64,000 nt of DNA from Pseudidiomarina sp. CB1. Its GTDB lineage: Bacteria; Pseudomonadota; Gammaproteobacteria; Enterobacterales; Alteromonadaceae. Location: the NCBI RefSeq assembly GCF_024752025.1, contig NZ_JANTPU010000002.1:310001-374000 (forward strand), in the 5' to 3' direction. Under the pieces are notes generated by a model. That model made no database searches, was not told the origin of the DNA, and worked only from the letters and a program-made list of their open reading frames with translations. Below, in pieces: positions 53,203 to 61,988 of this stretch (positions are counted from its first letter, which is position 1; each line of letters begins with the position of its first letter). Position numbers and translations under genes: made by a program.

Positions 53203-54409
53203 TCGTTGTGCCTCCCGCTTCACTACGGCTAAAAATCAGCGCCACGTTATTGCCGCCAAACGCAAATGAATTGCTCAAACAGTGTTGGGCGCGGTGTTCG
53301 AGTTTACTGTCGCTAGTGACCAACGGTAGCTTTTCAATTGCATCGTCATAGTCGCCATCATAACAGTGCTTAGGGAGCTGACCCTCGGTAGCGTTTAGGG
53401 TGAGCCAGCATAGTGCCGCTTCGAGTGCACCAGCCGCACCAAGGGTGTGACCGGTCATAGGTTTCGTTGAGCTAGCGAAGGCATGGTTTAATTCTAATGA
53501 CGCGAGGGCGCTTGCCTCCATTGCATCATTTAGCGCTGTTCCGGTGCCATGCAAATTGATGTAATCGATAGCCTGCGGCGCGAGGTTTGCTTGACGGAGT
53601 GCCGCGCTAATAGCGAGCTGTGCGCCGCGACCATGCGGTTCCGGAGCCGTCATGTGATAAGCATCCGAAGCATGGCCAGCGCCACGAAGGTAAATCTGAT
53701 CCGCTGCGTCAGCAAGAGGCTCTCGTGTAGCAATAAAAAAGGCGGCGGCTTCACCAATATTGATGCCATCACGCTGCTTGCTAAACGGCTGACATAAGCC
53801 CGCAGAAGTTGACTCTAATGCGCGAAAGCCGTTTAGGGTTAAGCGACAGAGTGAATCGACTCCGCCGACAATCACGGCGTCTGCGAGACCACTGGAGAGG
53901 ATTTCACGTGCGCTCATCAAAGCTCGTGCACTCGAGGAACAGGCAATGGATATACTGTAGCGAGGTCCACCGACGCCACAGTAATGCGCGATAAAATCAG
54001 CTGGCGCGGCCATTTCTTGCATGCTGTAATGAAAGCTGTCGGGTAACTTTTGCTGTTGTGTGTAGTGCTTCAACGCATGCTCACCCTCAGCTATGCCTGA
54101 GGTGCTGGTGCCGACAATGACCGCAACACGTTCTGCGCCAAACTGTGCTTTACAATTCTCGATTGCGCTGCGCAGGTTCGTGAGCGCAGCTGCCGCTAAT
54201 CGATTGTTGCGGGTCTGATAGTTGGGCGGCAACGCGGCTAAGGATGGCAATTGCTCGTCCGCAACCTGGCCAGCAATAATAGGTGTGCCGTCCACCAACG
54301 GAAAGTTGCTCGTTTGCATGCCGCGTTGACTGCCGCGCACTGCATTTTGCCAAACCTCGTGCAGGTTATTCCCCAGCGCGCAAATAACACCAAGATGGTT
54401 TAAATACAT
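53186..54409 (-). CDS. Beta-ketoacyl-ACP synthase (ApeO-like)
   Basis: A 407-residue ketosynthase of the FabB/FabF group. The catalytic residues Cys157 (SIACSSSA), His287 (NLHGTGTA) and His321 (MTGHTLGAAG) are intact, so it is not a chain-length factor lacking the Cys. Gene order matches ApeO. Two starts are possible three bases apart, GTG at 54412 and ATG at 54409; the ATG overlaps the upstream lipoprotein gene's TGA by one base. Confidence 0.88.
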   Translation of the reverse strand: MYLNHLGVICALGNNLHEVWQNAVRGSQRGMQTSNFPLVDGTPIIAGQVADEQLPSLAALPPNYQTRNNRLAAAALTNLRSAIENCKAQFGAERVAVIVGTSTSGIAEGEHALKHYTQQQKLPDSFHYSMQEMAAPADFIAHYCGVGGPRYSISIACSSSARALMSAREILSSGLADAVIVGGVDSLCRLTLNGFRALESTSAGLCQPFSKQRDGINIGEAAAFFIATREPLADAADQIYLRGAGHASDAYHMTAPEPHGRGAQLAISAALRQANLAPQAIDYINLHGTGTALNDAMEASALASLELNHAFASSTKPMTGHTLGAAGALEAALCWLTLNATEGQLPKHCYDGDYDDAIEKLPLVTSDSKLEHRAQHCLSNSFAFGGNNVALIFSRSEAGGTTNDDID

Positions 54410-55002
54410 CACTTTTGCTCTCCTTCAAGAGCGGGGAACTCTAACATTTCTATGCTGAGTTGGCGCAGTTTGATGTGATAGCCAAAGGCGAGATGCTCAA
54501 CCAGCATACCGCTGTCGTTAAAACTCAGGCGCCATAAGATCGCTCCGGTCGGTGAACTCAGCAAACGGCCATTGTCAGTTACCTGCAGCGACGCGCCGTG
54601 CAAATTGGGTTGTAGGAGATCGACAGGCCAATTCACCAGTTGCAAGGTGGCGAGCATTTGTTTGATTAAACGCGGGTCATCAAACGGCGCGATGCCACTC
54701 GCAGTAAACCGCCCCGAGGCATCAAGAGCGGCACGCCACAATTCCTGTCCTAGTGGACTTAGACCCACCATGGTGAGGCCTTTGGCGCTGCGGGCGCTGC
54801 TCACTTGCAAGGTGTGTTGCCCTTGCGCAGGATGTGACCATTCGACGAGCATCAACTCTTGTTGCGCTGGGCCAGGCCAATGACTCACGAGCTCAAGTCC
54901 AGCCTGCTCGCTGACCGGCGTCCAAAGTGATGATTGCGGCGGTGTGGCTTGGCAGCCCACAAGCATGAAGAGCGCGAATAAAAGCGTTAAGATTCTTGGC
55001 AT
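54409..55002 (-). CDS. DUF3261 lipoprotein
   Basis: A 197-residue predicted lipoprotein with the lipobox MLVGC at about 14-18. The rest fits DUF3261, a family found in aryl polyene clusters, with a beta-rich pattern resembling the LolB-type lipid-carrier fold, so it may receive the pigment at the outer membrane (inference). The ATG at 55002 lies inside the end of the flavoprotein gene, a 16-base overlap. Confidence 0.78.
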   Translation of the reverse strand: MPRILTLLFALFMLVGCQATPPQSSLWTPVSEQAGLELVSHWPGPAQQELMLVEWSHPAQGQHTLQVSSARSAKGLTMVGLSPLGQELWRAALDASGRFTASGIAPFDDPRLIKQMLATLQLVNWPVDLLQPNLHGASLQVTDNGRLLSSPTGAILWRLSFNDSGMLVEHLAFGYHIKLRQLSIEMLEFPALEGEQK

Positions 55003-56240
55003 AACTCGGTCACCACCTTTAAGCGCCGTTCGCTTTCGCGGACAAATGGATTCTGCAAATCCCACGCGTATCCTGCCAAAATCGAGCAAATCATTTGCTT
55101 GATTGTAGCTTGTTGATGCGGATAAAAAATCACGTCTTGAAACGAGCAATCGTACCAACCTTTTACGTAGGTGCGAAAGGTATCGATGCCTTTGCGCAAG
55201 GGCGAGCTAAACTCTTGTTGCCAATCCACCGTTTCGCCGTTGAGTTCACGTAATACCAGCGGCACCGCCATAATTGCTGATTTCAGGGCGATGGTAACGC
55301 CTGATGAGAAGACCGGATCAAGAAACTCTCCGGCGTTTCCGAGCAAGGCGTAACCCTTACCATGCAATTGTTTTACATTGGCCGAGTAACCGGTGATGAT
55401 TTGCTCATCGCGAACCACGTCACAGTCACCCAGCACTTCGAGCAGATAGGGTTCATCCTCTACTTTTCGCCACAAGGCGGCTTTCGCATTGCCATCGTCA
55501 GCGAAGAAGCGCTCACTGCCAACCACCCCTAAACTTGCAGTGCCGTCGGCAAATGGGATTAGCCAATACCAGATCTCTGGGTTGGTTGGGTGCACCGTAA
55601 TGAGAATTTTATTACGGTCAAAAGATGGGTGGTCAAGTTCCGTTTTGACATGGCAGAAGGCTGCTTGGCGCACGGGAAAGTCGGACGGATACTCTAAATC
55701 AAGTAGGCGTGGTAGTACCCGTCCAAACCCACTGGCATCGAGCAAAAAGGCACAAGTGACGTCGAGTTGTGCGTCATCCGCTAGGTTGCGTAGCTTAACG
55801 CAATGCTTGCCGTCATCCTGCAACGCTACTTGTTCGACTTGCATGCCATGTTGAACCTCTGCACCGTAAGCCGTTGCTTGTTGAATGAGCAATTGATCGA
55901 ATTTTTCGCGTTTGACTTGAAAAGTAGTGCCGGGACCGGTTGATGACTTCTCGCGAAAATCAAATACGGTATGCTCCCCGCCACGGTAAAAAGCGGCGCC
56001 GTCTTTGAATTGAAAACCAAGTGCTTGTGCGTGTTGCTCAACGGTGTCACGAAGCCCCGCCTGTTCCAAATACATCATGCATTGCGGCAACAGGCTCTCG
56101 CCAATTGAAAAGCGTGGGAACTGCTGCCGTTCGAGGACCAGCACTTTCTTCTCTGCTTGTGCGAGCATGGCCGCGGCAGCTGCACCGGATGGGCCTGCGC
56201 CGATGATGATGACGTCGTAATGAGGGTGGGCTAAAGACAC
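54987..56240 (-). CDS. Flavin-dependent halogenase-like oxidoreductase
   Basis: A 417-residue FAD protein of the PltA/tryptophan-halogenase-like group. It has GAGPSG (14-19), GESLLPQ, K79 in a GFQFKDGAAF segment, the halogenase hallmark W224-Y-W-L-I-P229, and GNAGEFLDPVFSSGV. From memory of PltA, K79 falls at or next to its catalytic lysine. It could halogenate the aryl head, as in xanthomonadin, or hydroxylate it; the sequence alone does not decide. Start is GTG with AAGGAAG upstream. It lies between the MMPL exporter and the DUF3261 lipoprotein. Confidence 0.78.
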   Translation of the reverse strand: MSLAHPHYDVIIIGAGPSGAAAAAMLAQAEKKVLVLERQQFPRFSIGESLLPQCMMYLEQAGLRDTVEQHAQALGFQFKDGAAFYRGGEHTVFDFREKSSTGPGTTFQVKREKFDQLLIQQATAYGAEVQHGMQVEQVALQDDGKHCVKLRNLADDAQLDVTCAFLLDASGFGRVLPRLLDLEYPSDFPVRQAAFCHVKTELDHPSFDRNKILITVHPTNPEIWYWLIPFADGTASLGVVGSERFFADDGNAKAALWRKVEDEPYLLEVLGDCDVVRDEQIITGYSANVKQLHGKGYALLGNAGEFLDPVFSSGVTIALKSAIMAVPLVLRELNGETVDWQQEFSSPLRKGIDTFRTYVKGWYDCSFQDVIFYPHQQATIKQMICSILAGYAWDLQNPFVRESERRLKVVTELCQES

Positions 56241-56252
56241 GCGTATCTTCCT

Positions 56253-58553
56253 TTACACTGAATGAGTCGAGTTTGCTGGTGTCAGCAGCGGTACAAGTAC
56301 CGCTGTGATGGCAACACCAATAAGTACGGTAACGCCGAACGAAGCAATGGCTGCTGTTTGACTAAAACTAAGTGCACCAAAAGCGAACATGGTCGTCAAT
56401 GCTGAAATACTGATCGCCTGCAGCGCATGCGCACGTGGTATCCGACTGGCGCAAAAAATGCCGTAATCGATACCGAGCACGATGACTAACATCGCGCCGA
56501 CGAAGTGAAATGCATTCAATGGCTGCCAAAGCGCGGCAATGGCTAACGCACTGCTTAGTGCGGTAATGATAATCGCACTTACGTGCAGGCTGGCGAGGTA
56601 GCGCTGTTGCCGGCGACTATAGGGTAAGCGCCAACTTAAGACGATGAAAAGCAAGATGACCAGCGCCATCATCCACTGCATAAGTTGGCTGCGATAATGG
56701 CCTAAAGCCTCGCTCGCTTGGGTTAAAGGACTAAAGAGCTCAACGCCATTAAGTGCCGCTATGGCTTGGGTAAAGTCATTATTAGTGGTACTTCCGCGTA
56801 ACCTAATTACCCCGACAACGGGCTGTTTAGCATCTGCCGAGGTATAAAAGAAGTTCTCGTACAGTGGGTGTGCCTTGGGTAGTTGTTGGCGGCTCGAGAG
56901 GTTCGCTTGTGGCGGTTGAATTCCCAGCCACGCGAGGTAGTCCTGGCCTGCGGGTTGTTGCCATAGCTGCGCTAAAGCGTCGCTCACTTGCTGCTGTTGT
57001 TGCGGCGTAGGGACATAATCAAACCAACTCTGCCAACTGGTGAGCCAGCCTTGCTGTTGCCAGTCGACAAGACGTCGATGAACCCGTGCATAGCGTTGAT
57101 ACAGCTCATTCATACTTGTGGCTTTTATCAAAATCACTTCTGAATCATAAAAGGCCTGCGTTTGCTCACGCATTTCTTGTTCTTGTGCGAGCAATGATTC
57201 ACTTGATGTTGCCAATAATTGGACGGCGTCGTCGCTGCGATACGTCTGCCATGCTGCAATCGAGCAGGTGATGGCAAGGACAACAAGAATGATGCTGCCG
57301 GTACGGGGTGCAACATGTTGATAGCTGCGTGCGACCTTTTGGTGCAAACGTTGCCAGCGCAAAGTTGTCGGTTTGGTTAAACCAAGCGCTGGAATAAGTA
57401 ACACCAATCCAGTCACACTAACCAACGCAGCCGCCATAAACACGCCAAGCTGCTGTAGTAACGGCAGTGACAATAGCGTCAGTAAAAGAAAACCGACAAT
57501 CGTTGTAGCTGCGCCGAGCAGCAAGGCTGGCACCACTTGCTGCCAGTTATTTTTGCCATGGCTGGCGCCAATGCTCGCGTGGAACACATAATCAATGCAT
57601 AGGCCAATCAAAGTAGTGGCAAAAACCAATGTTAGAACGTGGGGCGAGTTAAAACACCACATGACCGCGGTGACGCCGACGAGGGTCGACACACTTACCA
57701 CCACCAAGCTGTAGAGTAGATGCAGCAGGGAGCGAAATACCCACCACAGCAAAATGAGCACAAACGCTAATGACAAGCCGCCAAACCAAGTCATCTCATA
57801 TTTTGCTTGAGTGGCTGCCGCGTCGGTGTGAAACACCAAACCACTGCGAATGACTTCATGTGGGATTGCGGTTGCCGTTAACGCGCTAAGCAGCTGTTCG
57901 GTGTGCGCGACAACCGTGCGCGAGTGCTCTTGACTCAGCGTGTCGGCTTTACTCTGCAATGCCACCACAATGCTTGTGTGCGTCGCCGAGTGACGAACAT
58001 AAAGAGGCCCCTCTGCAGCAAAGTTGGGTAACGGCTCGGGTAACGCCTCGACCAAGCGTTGACTGAGCAACAATGGGTCTTGTTGAATATCGACCCATAG
58101 CGGTAAGGGCTGCTGTAGTCGCTGTTGTGCGTATTGAATAAGCTGTTGTGGATTCTCGCGCAGCGTCGTCAGATCACTCGGCGAGGCCCATTGCCCCGCG
58201 TACTCGGCGTAGATTGAGACAATTGCTTGCGCATCCAGCTGTTGCAGCGGCTGAATCTCAGCTTCACTGCTCGTTAGCTCTGCAAGTTCTTGGCGTAACG
58301 CGGTGGCAAATGCAGCGAAGTCGTCGTTGGCGACGGTAAACAACAACATGAAGCGTTGTTCGTTCGGTTGTTGATGGGCCATGTAAACTTGCTGTGCGGG
58401 ATCAGCCTCTTGTGGCAGTGTATCGAGCAAACTGCTTTGCCAAGATACTGCAGGCAAGCGCAGCCAGAACAAGCCAGCGGCGAGCAGGACGACGATAGCG
58501 ATGCTTAACCATGCGGCAAATTTAGTGCGCAGCCACACCGTTATGCGCCTCAT
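56253..58553 (-). CDS. MMPL/RND-type lipid exporter
   Basis: A 766-residue inner-membrane protein with two halves, each with a large periplasmic loop after the first helix and five further helices, so 12 transmembrane segments in all, as in MMPL transporters. It probably takes the finished lipid-linked pigment out of the inner membrane. The first helix begins TKFAAWLSIAIVVLLAAGLF. Start at ATG 58553, inside the end of the LolA-like gene (32-base overlap); no clear ribosome binding site. Confidence 0.88.
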   Translation of the reverse strand: MRRITVWLRTKFAAWLSIAIVVLLAAGLFWLRLPAVSWQSSLLDTLPQEADPAQQVYMAHQQPNEQRFMLLFTVANDDFAAFATALRQELAELTSSEAEIQPLQQLDAQAIVSIYAEYAGQWASPSDLTTLRENPQQLIQYAQQRLQQPLPLWVDIQQDPLLLSQRLVEALPEPLPNFAAEGPLYVRHSATHTSIVVALQSKADTLSQEHSRTVVAHTEQLLSALTATAIPHEVIRSGLVFHTDAAATQAKYEMTWFGGLSLAFVLILLWWVFRSLLHLLYSLVVVSVSTLVGVTAVMWCFNSPHVLTLVFATTLIGLCIDYVFHASIGASHGKNNWQQVVPALLLGAATTIVGFLLLTLLSLPLLQQLGVFMAAALVSVTGLVLLIPALGLTKPTTLRWQRLHQKVARSYQHVAPRTGSIILVVLAITCSIAAWQTYRSDDAVQLLATSSESLLAQEQEMREQTQAFYDSEVILIKATSMNELYQRYARVHRRLVDWQQQGWLTSWQSWFDYVPTPQQQQQVSDALAQLWQQPAGQDYLAWLGIQPPQANLSSRQQLPKAHPLYENFFYTSADAKQPVVGVIRLRGSTTNNDFTQAIAALNGVELFSPLTQASEALGHYRSQLMQWMMALVILLFIVLSWRLPYSRRQQRYLASLHVSAIIITALSSALAIAALWQPLNAFHFVGAMLVIVLGIDYGIFCASRIPRAHALQAISISALTTMFAFGALSFSQTAAIASFGVTVLIGVAITAVLVPLLTPANSTHSV

Positions 58554-59088
58554 AGTGGAAGGTGATAGAGCTCCGGTTGCCTTGTTGCTCGATGAGCTGA
58601 ATGCGCTCAATGGAGCTGTTACCGCAGCTTTCAATGGCTTGCACAAATTGCTGCAGTTGCTCTAATTTGGGCGTTAAGGTCAAACAGTCCGCGGCAAGTT
58701 GCACTGAAAAATTCTTATCGATCGCTTCGGCGTCACCCTGTAATACGGCGAGAAGGAGTTGTGCAATCACAGCACTACCGCGCATTGCGGCTTCGCCATC
58801 AGGCTGGATACCTGTAGCAGTGATCACCAGTCGTTGGTCTAACGGTTCCTTGGTGTGCCACACCACTTTATCAGCGGCGACCGTTAAGGTCCCAGAACTC
58901 AGCAAAGCACGCGGTAACCCCTGGATCGTACGCTGTTGTTCGAAGTCGACGGCAAAAGGTAATGGCTGTTGTTGCTGCTGCAAAAATGCGAGTACTTCCG
59001 GCTCTAGTGGTTGCTCGTTGGCGTGCGTACATTCGCTCCACAGCAGCGCGCCGATGATGAGAACGCGAAGTAGGACACGCGGCGTCAT
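58522..59088 (-). CDS. LolA-like outer-membrane lipoprotein carrier
   Basis: A 188-residue periplasmic protein with a signal peptide (about 1-23, ending THA) and a LolA-type fold, seen in FEQQRTIQGLPRALLSSGTL and ADKVVWHTKEPLDQRLVIT. LolA proteins ferry lipids or lipoproteins to the outer membrane; in this cluster it may carry the pigment lipid (inference). Its start overlaps the thioesterase stop by 4 bases. Confidence 0.85.
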   Translation of the reverse strand: MTPRVLLRVLIIGALLWSECTHANEQPLEPEVLAFLQQQQQPLPFAVDFEQQRTIQGLPRALLSSGTLTVAADKVVWHTKEPLDQRLVITATGIQPDGEAAMRGSAVIAQLLLAVLQGDAEAIDKNFSVQLAADCLTLTPKLEQLQQFVQAIESCGNSSIERIQLIEQQGNRSSITFHYEAHNGVAAH

Positions 59089-59495
59089 GAGCGCTGTACT
59101 CCTAGTTTATCGAACAAGATATCGGGTGACTCGAAGAGCATTTCTTCACTAGCAATATCGACCGCGACCTGAATGCTTGTCGCCTTGGTGAGGACTTTAT
59201 GCGTATCACAACAACGAATCACATAGTCAATACGGAGGCGATGCTCCCACTCGCTGAGTTTGGCGATGACCTCAATGTCTTGGCCATAGCGTGCTGACGC
59301 GACATATTTAAGACGCAAATCAACAATCGGCCATAGGTGACCATTGGCCTTCATCGTGGGGTAATCATAATCAAATTGGCGCAAGAGCTCGCTGCGAGCC
59401 ATCTCCATGTACTTAACGTAGTGACCGTGCCACACCACATGCATAGCATCGACGTCAAAAAAGGGCACATTAATTTTTAAGCGCGCTTCAAACAT
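59085..59495 (-). CDS. Acyl-CoA/ACP thioesterase of the 4HBT family
   Basis: A 136-residue hotdog-fold thioesterase of the YbgC/4-hydroxybenzoyl-CoA thioesterase group, with VPFFDVDAMHVVWHGHYVKYMEMARSELL carrying the catalytic Asp. It would release intermediates or the finished acyl chain. AAGGA lies 7 bases before the ATG at 59495, which follows the lyase stop directly. Matches the ApeK position of described clusters. Confidence 0.85.
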   Translation of the reverse strand: MFEARLKINVPFFDVDAMHVVWHGHYVKYMEMARSELLRQFDYDYPTMKANGHLWPIVDLRLKYVASARYGQDIEVIAKLSEWEHRLRIDYVIRCCDTHKVLTKATSIQVAVDIASEEMLFESPDILFDKLGVQRS

Positions 59496-59497
59496 GC

Positions 59498-61039
59498 TTA
59501 GTCCTTGTATAGATCCCAACGTTGCTGACGAACTTGTTCCAGCCAATAACGCAATTCTGATTCTAGCGGGCGATCTTCGTCAATCAGCGCAAACTCTTGC
59601 GCGATGTCCGCCAGCATCGCTTCAATCGCGGCGGCTGGCTTACGTAAGTCAGGATTCTCGCGGCGCCGTAGTTGCACAGCTTGATAAGCCGCCAGTAACG
59701 TTGCTACTAAAACTTGTTCGGTGAGCTCGAGTACACGTAGACAGTCTCGCGCCGCAATAGTGCCCATGCTGACCTTATCTTGATTGTGGCATTCGGTGGA
59801 ACGCGAAAATACACTCGCTGGCATGGTTAATTTCAGCGCTTCTGCGGTCCATGCCGAACAACCAATTTGCAAAGCTTTGAAGCCATGGTTAATGGTCGCG
59901 CGTTGGCCCGTTGCCGCTGACAAGTTGGCTGGCAACCCATTATTCATTTTGGTATCCATGAGCAAAGCCATCTGGCGATCGTGTAAATCGGCGAGGTTAG
60001 CGACTGCAGTTTTCATGCTGTCCATGACCATCGCTATGTGGCCACCGTAGAAATGACCGCCATGCAATACATGTTCGCCGATACCGTCGATGATTGGGTT
60101 GTCATTGGCACTGTTTAGTTCGTTCTCAATGGTTTCCGCAAACCACGGTAAGGCATCGCGCAAAACCCCAATAATATGTGGCGCACAACGAATGGAGTAA
60201 CGGTCTTGTAAACGATCCGAGTTACGAGGGTGCTCGACATGATTGATGTCTTGCTGAATCCAGCGCGCAACTTCTTGTTGTCCACGGTGCGGTTTGACCG
60301 CAAAAAGTAGTTCATCAAAGTGGTTACTGTTACCATCCAGTGCAATACTGGCAAGCGCTGTAACTCGAGTGGATAACTGACTTAAGTATTCAGCGCGATG
60401 CCATGCTTGGCATGCTAGTGCGGTCATCACCGCAGTGCCATTCATGATCGCAAGACCTTCTTTAGGACGTAAAGTTAGCGGTGCAAGATTGAGTTTCGCG
60501 AACGCTTCTTTACTGGAGATCGTTTGTGCACCGAACCGAACCTCGCGCTCGCCAATGAGCGCACCTGCTACGTAGGACAACGGGGTCAAGTCACCACTGG
60601 CGCCAACGCTGCCTTCTTCGGGGATCAACGGCAGTACGTTCGCGTTGATCATGAGCACCAAACGTTCCAGCAGCTCCCAACTCACGCCAGAATAACCTTG
60701 CGCCAACGAGCACAGGCGTGTGGCTAAAATCGCGCGCACGCTATCATCAGCAAAATGCCGGCCGAGTCCGCAGCCATGAAAGCGCGTCAAATGAATCGGT
60801 AGTTCGTGGGCGAGTTCAGTCGGTACAGTGACCGTGCAGCTATCCCCGTAGCCTGTCGTAACGCCATAGATAACGCCATCTTCGCGTAATAACGTATCCA
60901 AAAAACGGGTACCCGCAGCAATACGCTCACGCAAACTAGGATCCTCACTTAGCTGCGCTTGGGCTTTGCCTTGGCTTAGGCGAATGATGTCGTTGATGGT
61001 TGTGCGTTTACCACCAAACTGAACGTTCTCAATCGGCAT
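59498..61039 (-). CDS. Aromatic amino acid ammonia-lyase (HAL family)
   Basis: A 513-residue HAL/PAL/TAL lyase with the self-forming MIO cofactor from A147-S148-G149 (GSVGASGDLTPLSY). It would deaminate an aromatic amino acid to give the cinnamic or coumaric acid starter of the polyene. At the site that separates HAL, TAL and PAL, the residues are F87-H88: TAL has His-Leu, plants' PAL Phe-Leu and HAL Ser-His. So substrate is open. No hutU, hutI or hutG nearby, which speaks against histidine utilisation. Overlaps the acyltransferase gene stop by 11 bases. Confidence 0.9.
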   Translation of the reverse strand: MPIENVQFGGKRTTINDIIRLSQGKAQAQLSEDPSLRERIAAGTRFLDTLLREDGVIYGVTTGYGDSCTVTVPTELAHELPIHLTRFHGCGLGRHFADDSVRAILATRLCSLAQGYSGVSWELLERLVLMINANVLPLIPEEGSVGASGDLTPLSYVAGALIGEREVRFGAQTISSKEAFAKLNLAPLTLRPKEGLAIMNGTAVMTALACQAWHRAEYLSQLSTRVTALASIALDGNSNHFDELLFAVKPHRGQQEVARWIQQDINHVEHPRNSDRLQDRYSIRCAPHIIGVLRDALPWFAETIENELNSANDNPIIDGIGEHVLHGGHFYGGHIAMVMDSMKTAVANLADLHDRQMALLMDTKMNNGLPANLSAATGQRATINHGFKALQIGCSAWTAEALKLTMPASVFSRSTECHNQDKVSMGTIAARDCLRVLELTEQVLVATLLAAYQAVQLRRRENPDLRKPAAAIEAMLADIAQEFALIDEDRPLESELRYWLEQVRQQRWDLYKD

Positions 61040-61988
61040 TACCTACTGTTCCTTCTGTCTGTTGTTGCCAAAAGTCGAAAAAATTAAACCATTGGTATGG
61101 GTAACGTTGACACAAATTTTCGAGTTGCGCGACGTATTGCGCTAAAATTGCTTCGATATGTTGATGTCGACTGCGGCGCGGTAAATGGAGTCGCTCGGTA
61201 ACAAAGTCTAAGTGCAAGTCGTAGCCCTGACCGCTCGCATTTCGCACGCAGAATAAAAAATAAACCGGGCATTCCAAAATACTGGCTAAAACCCAAGGGC
61301 CGATTGCGAACTGTGCTGGTTCGCCAAGAAAGTCGTGGGTAATACTTTGGGTGGGATCGGTGACCGACGTGCGATCGCCGACAATGACCACAAACTCACC
61401 TTGGTCGACCCGCTCACGCAACATGATTGCGAGTCCCATGTCGATGTTGGTAACCTGAATAACATCCACAGCGACGTTTGGATTGAGTTCGCGTAAGGCG
61501 CGGTTAAAGGCTTGTGCATGTTCGGTAAAAACCAATACATTCATGCGCTTGCAATAACTGCTACTGGCAATCGCGCGTGCCACTTCCAAGTTCCCTAAAT
61601 GGCTACCGATAAGAATCCCGCCCTCAGGTCGTTGCTCAAGGTCACGAAAATGGGTGTTTCCGCAGTTTTTGACATGCTGCTTGTTAATCCGTCCAATCCA
61701 AGCGTCTGTCTTCGCTAATGAGGCAAGACCAAACTGCCAGAAATGCTTTAAACTGTTACGCCACGTTGGCAGTTTTTGAAATGGTGAAGCTTGGCCGCTA
61801 TACCCGTGAAGCTTGCGCAAATAAGCCATCGACGCCTTCCGGGCTGTGGTCCCGGTAAGGAAAAAATAGAAAATGACTGGCGCAAGCACGAGGCGCATGA
61901 GGAGATGCCCGCCGTATTTATATGCACGCAACACAATCAAAATACCCAAGTAATTGCCGCGTTCTTTGGTGGTTGCCCAGTGCTTCAT
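61029..61988 (-). CDS. LpxL/HtrB-type acyltransferase
   Basis: A 319-residue membrane-associated acyltransferase like the lipid A late acyltransferases. The catalytic motif H-x4-E is seen at H130 to E135 (SHLGNLE), and an N-terminal hydrophobic stretch lies at about 14-45. In aryl polyene clusters such enzymes are thought to attach the acyl chain to a lipid carrier. ATG at 61988 overlaps the glycosyltransferase TGA by 4 bases. Confidence 0.88.
   Translation of the reverse strand: MKHWATTKERGNYLGILIVLRAYKYGGHLLMRLVLAPVIFYFFLTGTTARKASMAYLRKLHGYSGQASPFQKLPTWRNSLKHFWQFGLASLAKTDAWIGRINKQHVKNCGNTHFRDLEQRPEGGILIGSHLGNLEVARAIASSSYCKRMNVLVFTEHAQAFNRALRELNPNVAVDVIQVTNIDMGLAIMLRERVDQGEFVVIVGDRTSVTDPTQSITHDFLGEPAQFAIGPWVLASILECPVYFLFCVRNASGQGYDLHLDFVTERLHLPRRSRHQHIEAILAQYVAQLENLCQRYPYQWFNFFDFWQQQTEGTVGNAD

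Noticed and set aside
59498-61039. A histidine utilisation gene (hutH)
   Set aside because: The fold and MIO motif fit, but no other hut gene is near and it lies within an aryl polyene cluster; the selectivity residues also differ from HutH.
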